Shown one piece after another: positions 1 through 6,254 of a DNA stretch of 42,246 bases. Position 1 is the stretch's first letter. Every line of letters starts with the position of its first letter. The notes under the pieces are model-generated. The model worked only from the letters and a program-made list of their open reading frames with translations, had not been told where the DNA came from and ran no database searches. The stretch spans positions 1 to 42,246 of IMG/VR virus record IMGVR_UViG_3300005530_000015; one strand, written 5' to 3'. A program made the position numbers and the translations under genes. This DNA comes from a virus.

Positions 1-40
1 GAATCTGCCGGGGTAGACAACTCGATCGCAACAGCGACCG
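1..40. repeat. Terminal direct repeat, left copy (circular junction)
   Basis: These 40 bases are identical to the last 40 of the window (42207-42246). A reading frame that starts at 41787 continues in the same phase through the repeat into position 1. The simplest reading is that the molecule was assembled as a circle with a short overlap left at the ends, rather than that the virion has 40-bp terminal repeats. Confidence 0.95.
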
Positions 41-801
41 GGGCAGTCGCTACCGGGCTATGGCATCAATATGCGCTCGTTCGAACCGGCACCTCTACAG
101 GGGGGATTTACAGAGACGGACTGCCGCTCAGTACAACAGGATCTCTCGGCAACTGCGCCTCCTCTACCTCCCCTCTGCAGATTGGTCAGTATAGTGGCGG
201 TACGGACCGGGTTTCCGGCTACATGGATGATATTGGCATCTGGGACAGAGCGCTGTCGGCGGCAGAAATAGCAGAATACTATGCCCGCGCGCGCCAGGGT
301 TATGTGGGATTGGTGAACCGATGGCCGGTGCGCGTGATGGAAGGCATATCGATTTTGCCGATCACGCCGGCAGGGATTGGTTCCGCGGAACAGTGGGGGG
401 CTCCATCGTTTTCCGTCGGGGCGGTAACGATCTCGCCATATGGTGTCGAATCGTCGGAGCGGTGGGGGGCGCCGATCGTCGTTCCCGGCTCGGCTGTAAT
501 CGCACCCGCGGCTATTGTTTCGGCGGAGCAATGGGGGCAGGCGCAAATCGTACCCGGTCCGGTCTACATATCACCCGCTGGGATCGGCTCCGGTGAGCAG
601 TGGGGGGAGCCGGTCTTTGCGCCCAACGGGGTCGCGATATTTGCGGCCGGGATCGTGTCGGGAGAGCGATGGGGGTCACCTCACGTCGGCACGGCCCATA
701 CGACGATCGTTTTGCTTCCGACATCGGTAAAACTTGGGAGCGATGGTCGCACTTCCTTGGATCTCGGCAACACAGGCAAGACAACGGTAGTTCTGCAATA
801 G
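1..801 (+). CDS. LamG-domain tail protein, C-terminal part (continues from 41787)
   Basis: Open from the first base in frame 1 to TAG at 799-801. It is the downstream 266 residues of the gene that starts at 41787, giving about 406 residues in all. The first ~95 residues complete a LamG/concanavalin-like fold and end in the typical IWDRALSAAEIAEYY strand-helix. Then follow five tandem repeats of about 23 residues with core S.E(Q/R)WG.P....G...I.P.GI (about 340-690), a repeat type seen in phage tail and minor structural proteins. The likely role is carbohydrate or surface binding by a tail-tip or side fibre. The gene lies at the end of the tail cluster, and a fragment of a second LamG copy follows directly. 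Confidence 0.85.
   Translation, partial: ESAGVDNSIATATGAVATGLWHQYALVRTGTSTGGIYRDGLPLSTTGSLGNCASSTSPLQIGQYSGGTDRVSGYMDDIGIWDRALSAAEIAEYYARARQGYVGLVNRWPVRVMEGISILPITPAGIGSAEQWGAPSFSVGAVTISPYGVESSERWGAPIVVPGSAVIAPAAIVSAEQWGQAQIVPGPVYISPAGIGSGEQWGEPVFAPNGVAIFAAGIVSGERWGSPHVGTAHTTIVLLPTSVKLGSDGRTSLDLGNTGKTTVVLQ
340..690 (+). repeat. Five tandem ~23-residue protein repeats
   Basis: Repeats within the LamG tail protein, with EQWG/ERWG motifs about 69 bases apart near 388, 457, 526, 592 and 661. The nucleotide sequence has diverged between units while the E-Q/R-W-G-x-P core is kept, so the repeat is conserved as protein. It probably forms a beta-rich stalk or adhesive segment. Confidence 0.75.
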
Positions 802-809
802 GAGGCAGC

Positions 810-935
810 ATGGAAGACGTGATCATCTGGGATCGAGCATTGTCGGCAGAAGAGATCCTGGAACTTTACAATCAGTCGCAGGAGGTAACGCGTGGCAAAT
901 CCATACTACGAACTGACGCAGAACGATATTCCTGA
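810..935 (+). pseudogene. Remnant of a second LamG domain (41 codons)
   Basis: An ATG at 810 is preceded by a good AGGAGG site 4 bases upstream and opens a 41-residue frame. Its first half, MEDVIIWDRALSAEEILELY, closely matches the closing strand-helix of the LamG domain just upstream (MDDIGIWDRALSAAEIAEYY). The rest is not recognisable and runs into the next gene. It looks like the tail end of a duplicated or replaced LamG gene left by recombination. It could still be translated, but 41 residues cannot form the fold. Confidence 0.55.
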
Positions 936-1227
936 TCCGCTCACCGCTACCCTGTACGATGCGTCCGACGCGGTCGTGGACCTGACGGCCGCCACATCCA
1001 TCACATTCCATCTGGATAACAACCGCACCGGGCCGGTCACGCTGGCGGGCGCCGCTTCGGTCGTCGATGCGGCGGCAGGCAAGGTGCAGTACGCATGGGA
1101 TGCCAACGACACGAAGGTGGTCGGCTACTACACCGGAGAGTTCCAGGTCAATTTCTCCGGTGGCAAAATCATCACCTTCCCGACGGATCCGAAGATATTA
1201 ATTCAGATCACGAGGGAGATTGGATAG
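892..1227 (+). CDS. BppU-like baseplate/tail accessory protein
   Basis: GTG start with GGAGG 5-6 bases upstream; 111 residues. The layout resembles the short N-terminal domain of BppU-type phage baseplate proteins: an opening PDPLTATLYDASDAVVDL strand, a middle VVDAAAGKVQYAWDANDT segment, and a closing GEFQVNFSGGKIITFP strand. Such domains form small all-beta modules that attach receptor-binding parts to the tail tip. It follows the LamG tail protein and precedes the membrane/lysis genes, which fits. It overlaps the LamG remnant by 44 bases. The family call is from memory of the motif pattern. Confidence 0.7.
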   Translation: MANPYYELTQNDIPDPLTATLYDASDAVVDLTAATSITFHLDNNRTGPVTLAGAASVVDAAAGKVQYAWDANDTKVVGYYTGEFQVNFSGGKIITFPTDPKILIQITREIG

Positions 1228-1232
1228 AAAAA

Positions 1233-1712
1233 ATGGATCGACTGAAACGAGCGCAGGTATATCTGCGCGACGGCAAGGTATGGGATTGGGTGCTGGCCAT
1301 GTTCTCGGTTATCGCGGGGGCAGAGTTGGCGATTGTCGGGCACGTCTCTCCCGCTATCGGGATGGCGGCGAGCCTGCGGGAGATCAGCTCGATGCCGATC
1401 TACACGCACGGGATATTGCTCGCGCTGGTAGGGATGGGATTGAGCTACGCGACAGGGAGACAATGGACTTCGGCGCGCGCTGTTCTCCTGCTGTTCCTGC
1501 TCAATTTCTATCTGTTTGCGAGCATCTCCGGGGCGGTGGCAGGGCAGCATTTTACGGCGGTGCTATGTGGGATGATGGCAGGGGGATCGACGTGGCGAAT
1601 GCTGGCGCTCACGTGGGGAGGTGGCTGGAATGGCGTTGGACGCGACGGTGGTGGCGGAGGCGTCCGTCGTGGCAACGGCCTTCGCCGCCTACCTGGGCTT
1701 TTTAGGGGTTAG
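1233..1712 (+). CDS. Multi-pass membrane protein, holin-like
   Basis: 159 residues from ATG 1233. After a charged N-terminus (MDRLKRAQVYLRDGK) there are three to four hydrophobic helices: about 18-38, 58-78 and 85-125. The C-terminus is glycine- and arginine-rich. It belongs to no family I can name. Size, topology and position, a few genes before the endolysin, suggest a holin or antiholin, but a second holin candidate lies at 2293. The last 83 bases overlap the next gene in another frame, so the final ~28 residues may carry little information. The ribosome site is weak. Confidence 0.6.
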   Translation: MDRLKRAQVYLRDGKVWDWVLAMFSVIAGAELAIVGHVSPAIGMAASLREISSMPIYTHGILLALVGMGLSYATGRQWTSARAVLLLFLLNFYLFASISGAVAGQHFTAVLCGMMAGGSTWRMLALTWGGGWNGVGRDGGGGGVRRGNGLRRLPGLFRG

Positions 1713-1956
1713 GCGGGGCAGCCAGGAGACAACGACCAAGGACCGGCTGATTGCGGAGGAGAAGCGGTACGACGAGTGCGACAAGGCGCGACGGGAAGAC
1801 GCGGAGAAGCACGCGTCCGCAATGGATAATCTTCGAGTGGTGATCGACGCCTTGAGAGCGGACAGAGATAAAGAGCGGCAGAGGGCCGACATGTTGGCGG
1901 TGGAGCTGGCGACGGAAAGATCGCGGAGAGAACGGATGCAGGGGAAGCATCCTTGA
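1630..1956 (+). CDS. Membrane-anchored coiled-coil protein (spanin- or XhlA-like)
   Basis: 108 residues from ATG 1630, chosen because GGGGAGG ends 8 bases upstream; GTG 1621 is an alternative. An N-terminal hydrophobic helix (about 5-28) is followed by a highly charged helix of ~80 residues rich in R, E, K, D and Q with heptad character. This one-helix-plus-coiled-coil plan is that of i-spanins (Rz) and of haemolysin XhlA-type lysis proteins. It sits in the lysis cassette between a membrane protein and the endolysin. No lipoprotein o-spanin partner was seen, so the spanin reading is not proven. Confidence 0.6.
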   Translation: MALDATVVAEASVVATAFAAYLGFLGVRRGSQETTTKDRLIAEEKRYDECDKARREDAEKHASAMDNLRVVIDALRADRDKERQRADMLAVELATERSRRERMQGKHP

Positions 1957-2002
1957 CATACTACTGTAGGGAACCGGGCGGAACCGGAAAGGTGATGGAG
2001 AC

Positions 2003-2293
2003 ATGGCGGGAAATGGTTTGAGCGGGATTCTGGGCGGCGCGCTCTCCGGGTTCAAGAAGGGTCTGGCGTATGATGCCGCCTTCCTGCGCGCGTTCGTCTG
2101 GGCGATTGAACAGGGCGAGGAGGATGCGGCCGGCGAGCTGGTGGAGATTGCGAAGGCCAACGCTGCCGAGATGGTCGATGAGACCGGCAACGTGTTGCCC
2201 CATGTCGTCGAAGCGCTGCTGGAGGGGCATGATCCGTTCACGGGATCTCGCCATCTCTTCCAAGCATGGCAGCAGAAATGGGGAGTGCATTGA
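2003..2293 (+). CDS. Small hypothetical protein of the lysis region
   Basis: 96 residues from ATG 2003 with a GGTGATGGAG ribosome site. It has a glycine-rich start, then mostly amphipathic helices with many acidic residues (QGEEDAAGELVEIAKANAAEMVDE). No membrane helix and no recognised domain. Its stop TGA overlaps the next start as TGATG, so it is probably translationally coupled to the holin-like gene. Function unknown. Confidence 0.6.
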   Translation: MAGNGLSGILGGALSGFKKGLAYDAAFLRAFVWAIEQGEEDAAGELVEIAKANAAEMVDETGNVLPHVVEALLEGHDPFTGSRHLFQAWQQKWGVH

Positions 2294-2598
2294 TGGAGCC
2301 TAAAACCATTACGATAAAGGTGCCTGCGTTCCTTTCGCGTCCGTTCGGGCGCAACTGGATCACAACCCTGATGGGCATCATCATGTTTACTGTGGCGGAG
2401 ATCCTGCAGAATCAAGCGACGATCCAAAAGCTGATGCCTAACAAGTACGCCTCGACGCTCGCACAGGTCTTCCTGATTGCGGGCCTCATCAAGAGCATCG
2501 CGACGAAAGATGCGGGGCGCAAGACAGCGGACGTGCCGGCGTCATCGGTCATCATTAATCCGACAGATCCTCTTCCGCCGGTAGGAGGTGCGTCTTGA
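2293..2598 (+). CDS. Holin-like small membrane protein
   Basis: 101 residues from ATG 2293, favoured over an upstream in-frame ATG because GGGGAG lies 7 bases before it and it forms TGATG with the previous stop. Two hydrophobic helices are visible, about 24-41 (WITTLMGIIMFTVAEIL) and about 57-72 (LAQVFLIAGLIKSI), separated by a short polar turn. The C-terminus is polar and proline-rich. Two helices, about 100 residues and a 4-base overlap with the endolysin start are typical of class II holins, which let endolysin out through the membrane. I cannot tie it to a named family. Confidence 0.65.
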   Translation: MEPKTITIKVPAFLSRPFGRNWITTLMGIIMFTVAEILQNQATIQKLMPNKYASTLAQVFLIAGLIKSIATKDAGRKTADVPASSVIINPTDPLPPVGGAS

Positions 2599-3056
2599 GC
2601 AACGTCCCAGCGCTCTCGCTCGGATTGATGCACGTCCTGCTGAACAAGTTGGCGGCGCGGCGCGTGCCCTACGTGTGGGGAGGGAAATCGCCGTCGCTCG
2701 GATGCGACAGCAACGAGATCACCGGACTCGACTGCTCGGGCCTGTCTCGATGGATGGCGTACCGGGCGACGGATGGCGCACTCACGATACCGGAAGGCTC
2801 TGAAAATCAGCACCAGTGGTGTATCGATCACGGGCTTCCGAAGGCGGATTACCATGGCATCGGAGAGCATGGGGCAGGACGGCTATTCATCTGTTTCGAA
2901 GATCCGACACCGACGGGTCACGTCTGGTTCGTGGATGGAACGACCAAAGGTACCCTGGAAAGCTATGGCCACCATGGCCCAGGCTCCAGGCCGTACGATC
3001 TCGACATGTTCTTCCGGATCGTTGATGCATGTTTCGAGATCCCTTGCAAGCCGTGA
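2595..3056 (+). CDS. NlpC/P60-type cell-wall endopeptidase (endolysin)
   Basis: 153 residues from TTG 2595, with GGAGG 7 bases upstream and a 4-base overlap with the holin-like gene. The NlpC/P60 cysteine peptidase signature is clear: VPYVWGG near 24-30, then GLDCSGLSRWM with the nucleophile Cys near 45, and the catalytic His in TGHVWFVDG near 113. These enzymes cut stem peptides of peptidoglycan, commonly the gamma-D-Glu to diamino acid bond. No separate wall-binding domain is present. No export signal is seen, so release would depend on the holin. A strong terminator follows. Confidence 0.85.
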   Translation: MSNVPALSLGLMHVLLNKLAARRVPYVWGGKSPSLGCDSNEITGLDCSGLSRWMAYRATDGALTIPEGSENQHQWCIDHGLPKADYHGIGEHGAGRLFICFEDPTPTGHVWFVDGTTKGTLESYGHHGPGSRPYDLDMFFRIVDACFEIPCKP

Positions 3057-3090
3057 GGTATACTGGCGTTGGAGTTCGTCACTGCAACAA

Positions 3091-3122
3091 AGGGCCGGGA
3101 GCATCGCGCTCCCGGCCCTTTT
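3091..3122 (+). terminator. Intrinsic terminator after the endolysin gene
   Basis: A perfect 11-bp GC-rich stem (3091-3101 with 3109-3119) has a 7-base loop and is followed by TTTT. It ends the late rightward operon. It lies against the stop of the convergent minus-strand gene at 3123 and may work in both directions, as the other side reads TTTG. Confidence 0.9.
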
Positions 3123-3527
3123 CTATGCAGCCCTGTTCAGCGATAGCTCATAGAGCATCACATCCTGCCCGTCCACGATCGCGCAAACGTAGATGCTTCC
3201 CTGTGTGTTGCGGTAGAGGTCAAACTGCTCTGCCGCCCACTGCTCTGCCCGCCAACGCTCCGGGAACCTCTTGCGGACATCGGGCACCTGCTCAGCCAGG
3301 CTGTCTATTTCGACGATCCATTCGTCCGCCCTGTCGATGTCGATGATGCGGCGGAGGCTCTTCGACAGGTCGATCAGTCCGCCCTGTGTCAGGTGGTCAA
3401 CCTGATCGGCTAAGAGGGTGACGGTTTTGCGGACCGTCGGCTTCTCTGGGTCTAGGGGTTTCCTCCCTCCCCCCGGCCCACGAGTAAGACCAGGGGGAGG
3501 GCTTTTGCGCTTGCGATCAGTAGACAT
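3123..3527 (-). CDS. Ribbon-helix-helix-like regulator, second gene of a two-gene operon
   Basis: 134 residues from ATG 3527. A basic, proline/glycine-rich start is followed near residues 31-50 by VRKTVTLLADQVDHLTQ and then SLRRIIDI. This strand-helix-helix order resembles Arc/MetJ-type ribbon-helix-helix DNA-binding domains. The C-terminal half is Trp/Arg/Glu-rich and ends in a beta-like IYVCAIVDGQDVMLYEL. It starts 11 bases before the end of the upstream gene, so the two are coupled. A perfect 11-bp inverted repeat over the operon promoter is a plausible binding site. It may be a lysogeny-expressed regulator or the antitoxin-like half of a pair. The family call is tentative. Confidence 0.6.
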   Translation of the reverse strand: MSTDRKRKSPPPGLTRGPGGGRKPLDPEKPTVRKTVTLLADQVDHLTQGGLIDLSKSLRRIIDIDRADEWIVEIDSLAEQVPDVRKRFPERWRAEQWAAEQFDLYRNTQGSIYVCAIVDGQDVMLYELSLNRAA

Positions 3528-3771
3528 AGATGCGCACCCGGTGGTTCGTAGTCGGCTTAACCTCGAATGGCAGGCCGACCTCAATGCAGTTTTTCAGTTT
3601 CTCCAACTGTGCGGGACTTACGTCTACCGGGATTGGGCGACCCAGCACGCCATCAGGCTGAAAGCCACTGTTAAACGAAATTGCGTATCCATCCTCTGCA
3701 GGGTCTTTCATGTAGAGCCATGCGTCAAACATATTAGACCCGGTTGACTTGCGTGCATCTTCGATCATCAT
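3517..3771 (-). CDS. Small hypothetical protein, first gene of the RHH operon
   Basis: 84 residues starting MMIEDARKS, with AAAGGAG 9 bases upstream of the first ATG. It has mixed alpha/beta character, with two short segments that look like strands (DGYAISFNSGF and HRVRIYVY). No domain recognised. Read from its own promoter with palindromic operator (3846-3882) and overlapping the RHH-like gene, it probably works with that protein. A toxin, a partner subunit or a lysogenic conversion factor are all possible. Sequence alone does not choose. Confidence 0.6.
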   Translation of the reverse strand: MMIEDARKSTGSNMFDAWLYMKDPAEDGYAISFNSGFQPDGVLGRPIPVDVSPAQLEKLKNCIEVGLPFEVKPTTNHRVRIYVY

Positions 3772-3845
3772 TGAGATAGTCTCCTTTGCGCTTTAGGACC
3801 GCCCGTCCATTCCGCATCGGTTCGATTAAAGGGTAGTTCGTTCTT

Positions 3846-3882
3846 ACACTCTTATTGTATCATATTAAATAAGAGTGTGCAA
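3846..3882 (-). promoter_or_regulatory. Promoter and palindromic operator of the two-gene minus-strand operon
   Basis: On the minus strand, TTGCAC (3882-3877) and TACAAT (3859-3854) are 17 bases apart, with TGA before the -10 (extended -10). A perfect 11-bp inverted repeat, ACACTCTTATT (3846-3856) and AATAAGAGTGT (3868-3878), with an 11-bp spacer covers most of the promoter including the -10. A protein bound there would block polymerase, which suggests autoregulation by the RHH-like product. Confidence 0.75.
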
Positions 3883-3925
3883 CCTCAAACATGTAGACAG
3901 GTGAAGTATTTTTCGAAAATAATTC

Positions 3926-3949
3926 GAGCCGGGGATGTTCTCCCGGCTC
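3926..3949 (-). terminator. Probable terminator of the integrase gene
   Basis: GAGCCGGG (3926-3933) pairs with CCCGGCTC (3942-3949) around an 8-base loop. On the minus strand it is followed by the T-rich GAATTATTTTCG. It lies 17 bases past the integrase stop. The near-palindromic A/T-rich TTTTTCGAAAA just beyond (about 3908-3920) could be part of attP, but nothing proves it. Confidence 0.55.
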
Positions 3950-3965
3950 TGCAAATCAAAACTCT

Positions 3966-5009
3966 CTACTCCCGACGAAACACTGCTATCCTTCGTCGTT
4001 GCCGAGCGAGATCCTCCACCGATGGAACCGGCGCGGCAGGCGGTGGAACAGGCGTAGGGATGGCGGGCGGCGTCGGACCTGCGGCACGTCCGAACAACGC
4101 GGCCTTGTCGTCACTCACGGGTCGGTTGGTCACCAGGTATTTCATGGTCGTCTGCGGGTGGACGTGGCGCATCTGCGCTTGCACGGTCTTGATGTCGGCT
4201 CCGTTCTCAATCCCCCGCATGGCGAACGCATGGCGGCAGCAATGAGGCGTAATCCCCTTTCCGTCCAGACCGGCAGCCTTCAGGACATTCTCAAAAATCC
4301 TACTGACACCATGTTCTCCGAGCGGCGCCTTGACGCTATAGACCAACAGAATGTCTCCAGGGTAGGACGGGCGCTGCTTGAGGTAGGCGCGGATCACCGG
4401 CCAGAACTCCGCAGGCGGCGTAACGTATCCCTCGTGTCCACCTTTCCCGAACCGAACGAAGATCCGACGCGTCTCTGCGTCGATGTCCTGGATCCTGAGG
4501 TCGTAAATCTCCTTGCGCCGCAGTCCACAGAAAATCAACAAGTACATGACTGTCCGGATCACGTGGCGCTTGTGGCCTTGCGCACTCACATTGCCACAGA
4601 CATGCATGGTTTCGACGGCCGTCAACATTTTGTCGAGGTCGGCCTCCGGAGGCGCAACCCTGGCGCTGGGATCGCACTCGGGCAGCTCTACCCCTGCGGT
4701 AAAATCACTGACGATCCAGCGCTTCAGCATCAAGTACTTCGCCCAGCTCCTGCACGCAGCTCGCACCTGGAGCGCCTTCTTCGGCACCCTGGCGCACACG
4801 CTGTCGTAGAACCTGCCGAACACGATATCCGACAGATCCGTCACCATCGCACCGCAGGCGTGTCCCACCTGTTCAATCGCATTAAGGTTGATCCAGCGGA
4901 TAAATTCGCGAATGAGGGTCACATAACTTCTCAACGTTGTCTCGGTGGCCAGCTTTTTCAAACCCTTTTGATAGTACTCATACTCAACTACGAGCTGTTC
5001 CAGCTTCAT
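3966..5009 (-). CDS. int: Tyrosine-family site-specific integrase
   Basis: 347 residues from ATG 5009, with GGAGA 8 bases upstream; the frame stays open to 5111 but without a better start. An N-terminal SAM-like core-binding domain (about 1-110) is followed by the catalytic domain. Catalytic residues are visible: Arg in CGLRRKEIYDL, Lys in FGKGGHEGY, HxxR in HCCRHAF, a second His in QMRHVHPQTT and the nucleophile Tyr in TTMKYLV. A proline-rich tail follows. It would integrate and excise the phage between attP and a host attB. It lies between the lysis end and the repressor, the usual lysogeny position. No excisionase was recognised. Confidence 0.92.
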   Translation of the reverse strand: MKLEQLVVEYEYYQKGLKKLATETTLRSYVTLIREFIRWINLNAIEQVGHACGAMVTDLSDIVFGRFYDSVCARVPKKALQVRAACRSWAKYLMLKRWIVSDFTAGVELPECDPSARVAPPEADLDKMLTAVETMHVCGNVSAQGHKRHVIRTVMYLLIFCGLRRKEIYDLRIQDIDAETRRIFVRFGKGGHEGYVTPPAEFWPVIRAYLKQRPSYPGDILLVYSVKAPLGEHGVSRIFENVLKAAGLDGKGITPHCCRHAFAMRGIENGADIKTVQAQMRHVHPQTTMKYLVTNRPVSDDKAALFGRAAGPTPPAIPTPVPPPAAPVPSVEDLARQRRRIAVFRRE

Positions 5010-5467
5010 TACTGATCTCTCCGATTTATTGCGTAGAACCACGTTATTTGATCCCTCGCGAAAAGTGCGAAGGCGAGAAGGGGAGTCCATAGGGGTGATT
5101 CTACCTTTCAAAAAATGAGTTTGTTAGCACATATGTCCACTGGAATACAAAATGCCACACGATTATAAAGCGCCCTGTCATTAGGCTGTGTTATTTGCAA
5201 CAATAGAAACATAGAAAGTTAATGATGGCCCGTTTCAGCGAACAAGATAGGAGTTGATGGATTAAGATTGAGCAAATATGATATAACGGCACGGAATGAA
5301 TAGGGGATGCTTCACGGAAGCGAGGAGGCATTTAGTTTTGCGGGCTGGTTTCCAGGTCTGTCGGGCCGCCCTCGGCATGATCCTCTTAGAAATCGGTTCA
5401 TTTTCTCCGAGATTGCGGGCGTACAAGGATATAACGACACACCATTTGCGCCAAAATAAAAGGCGTC
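5010..5467. other. Non-coding stretch between integrase and repressor
   Basis: 458 bases without a convincing gene. A 62-codon plus-strand frame (5296-5484) has no ribosome site and is Arg/Leu-rich, so it is probably chance. On the integrase side a hairpin CTCGC/GCGAG (about 5058-5078) lies in what would be the integrase leader. The middle is unusually A/T-rich for this genome. This is a natural place for attP or an excision control site, but no repeat pair proves it. Confidence 0.4.
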
Positions 5468-5815
5468 TTACGCGGATGCCATGACAGATGCGGTCGTCTC
5501 AATCAGGTGGCGAACCATCGATCGGTATTCGTTTCGCCGGTGCGCCGGAACTCTCTGCTCTTCCAGGGCGATCACTTTCGCCAACTCATCATCTCGGTCG
5601 AGAGAATCATACCCAGCGGCAGCTAAAACGATGTCCAGAGGCATATCCAGCGCCTTCGCGATCTTCGCACATGTTGAGCGCTTTCGTTGGGAAAGGTTTA
5701 GTTCGTTCTCCCATTCCGACCATGCCGGTTGAGTGACCCCTGCCAGCTCTGCCGCTTCTCCGATTTTGAGCCCCTTGTCAAGCCTCCACCTCTTCAGGGA
5801 GATTGGAAAACTCAT
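5468..5815 (-). CDS. XRE-family repressor (CI-like)
   Basis: 115 residues from ATG 5815. The upstream in-frame GTG at 5827 is rejected because it lies within the ribosome site GGAGGTGAT. The N-terminal helix-turn-helix is clear: LKRWRLDKGLKIGEAAELAGVTQ, then WSEWENE. The C-terminal half is helical and charged, with no peptidase-like LexA/CI cleavage domain. It is transcribed away from the Cro-like gene from a promoter in the shared control region, and is probably the lysogeny repressor. With no self-cleavage domain, induction would need another route, such as an antirepressor or protease. Confidence 0.8.
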   Translation of the reverse strand: MSFPISLKRWRLDKGLKIGEAAELAGVTQPAWSEWENELNLSQRKRSTCAKIAKALDMPLDIVLAAAGYDSLDRDDELAKVIALEEQRVPAHRRNEYRSMVRHLIETTASVMASA

Positions 5816-5850
5816 ACTCCTAATCACCTCCTCGCCATATAACTTACCTC

Positions 5851-5879
5851 ATTATAACCCAAAGCTTATATTTATGCAA
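5851..5879 (-). promoter_or_regulatory. Repressor promoter (leftward)
   Basis: On the minus strand TTGCAT (5879-5874) and TATAAT (5856-5851) are separated by 17 bases. The predicted start near 5844 leaves a leader of about 30 bases with a strong ribosome site for the repressor. A half-match to the operator motif (5837-5852, right half ACCTCAT) overlaps the -10 and might give autoregulation. Confidence 0.75.
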
Positions 5880-5919
5880 TATGCCCGTAGTATGATATTT
5901 TCCACACCCTTCGATATTT

Positions 5920-5955
5920 ATAAGCCACACCTGTTTTATATATTGCACACCTTAT
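5920..5955 (+). promoter_or_regulatory. Paired operators O1 and O2 in the switch region
   Basis: Two 16-base sites, 5920-5935 (ATAAGCC-AC-ACCTGTT) and 5940-5955 (ATATTGC-AC-ACCTTAT), lie exactly 20 bases apart and fit a palindrome ATAAGGT-NN-ACCTTAT. O2 covers the -35 of the rightward promoter. The same motif occurs twice, again 20 bases apart, at the early promoter. Two helical turns between sites suggests cooperative binding by the XRE proteins. Confidence 0.65.
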
Positions 5956-5971
5956 AAATTTCTGCTATAAT
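5943..5971 (+). promoter_or_regulatory. Rightward switch promoter (leaderless cro-like transcript)
   Basis: TTGCAC (5943-5948) and TATAAT (5966-5971) are 17 bases apart, with TG one base before the -10. The expected start, about 7 bases after the -10, falls on the ATG at 5978, so the message would have essentially no leader. No other ribosome site is available. Confidence 0.75.
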
Positions 5972-5977
5972 GAGGGC

Positions 5978-6250
5978 ATGGAAACTTCATTGCAACCCAC
6001 CGGCGCGCCGGAACAAATCCATGCAGACAGGACAAACCTGAACCGCATCCGCAAGGAGAAGGGCATTTCGCAGGTGCAACTCGCCGCGTCTGTCGGCGTT
6101 ACCCAGGCGTCTATCAGCATGGCCGCGCGCGATCCGCAGATATTAAGCTTCAAGAACTGGGAGAAGATTGCGACCGCGCTCGGCGTGCAGGTCTCCGACC
6201 TACTCCCTTCCGGCACCACGTTCACCGTCTCCAATAAAGTGACGGTATGA
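5978..6250 (+). CDS. XRE-family Cro-like regulator
   Basis: 90 residues. A polar 20-residue start precedes an XRE helix-turn-helix: LNRIRKEKGISQVQLAASVG, then VTQASISMAARDP. It ends with a short hydrophobic tail. It is divergent from the repressor gene and read from a promoter overlapped by operator O2, the arrangement expected of a Cro-type regulator of the lytic decision. The start codon coincides with the predicted transcription start. Which XRE protein favours lysis is inferred from layout only. Confidence 0.8.
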   Translation: METSLQPTGAPEQIHADRTNLNRIRKEKGISQVQLAASVGVTQASISMAARDPQILSFKNWEKIATALGVQVSDLLPSGTTFTVSNKVTV

Positions 6251-6254
6251 GGCA

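Noticed and set aside
3044-3064. Possible promoter TTGCAA...TATACT before the endolysin terminator
   Set aside because: The boxes are only 9 bases apart and the -10 lacks the TG extension. The TATACT-then-terminator layout recalls elements A and B, but the leader sequence is not shared.
3908-3920. A/T-rich near-palindrome as attP core
   Set aside because: It lies near the integrase end, but with no second attachment sequence or arm-site repeats visible it cannot be called an attachment site.
3999-5015. 338-codon plus-strand frame opposite the integrase
   Set aside because: It lies wholly within the integrase gene and its product is Arg/His/Leu-rich without any domain. The integrase has its full catalytic set.
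5296-5484. 62-codon plus-strand frame between integrase and repressor
   Set aside because: No ribosome site, basic composition and overlap with the repressor end. A TATAAC box upstream lacks a -35 at proper distance.
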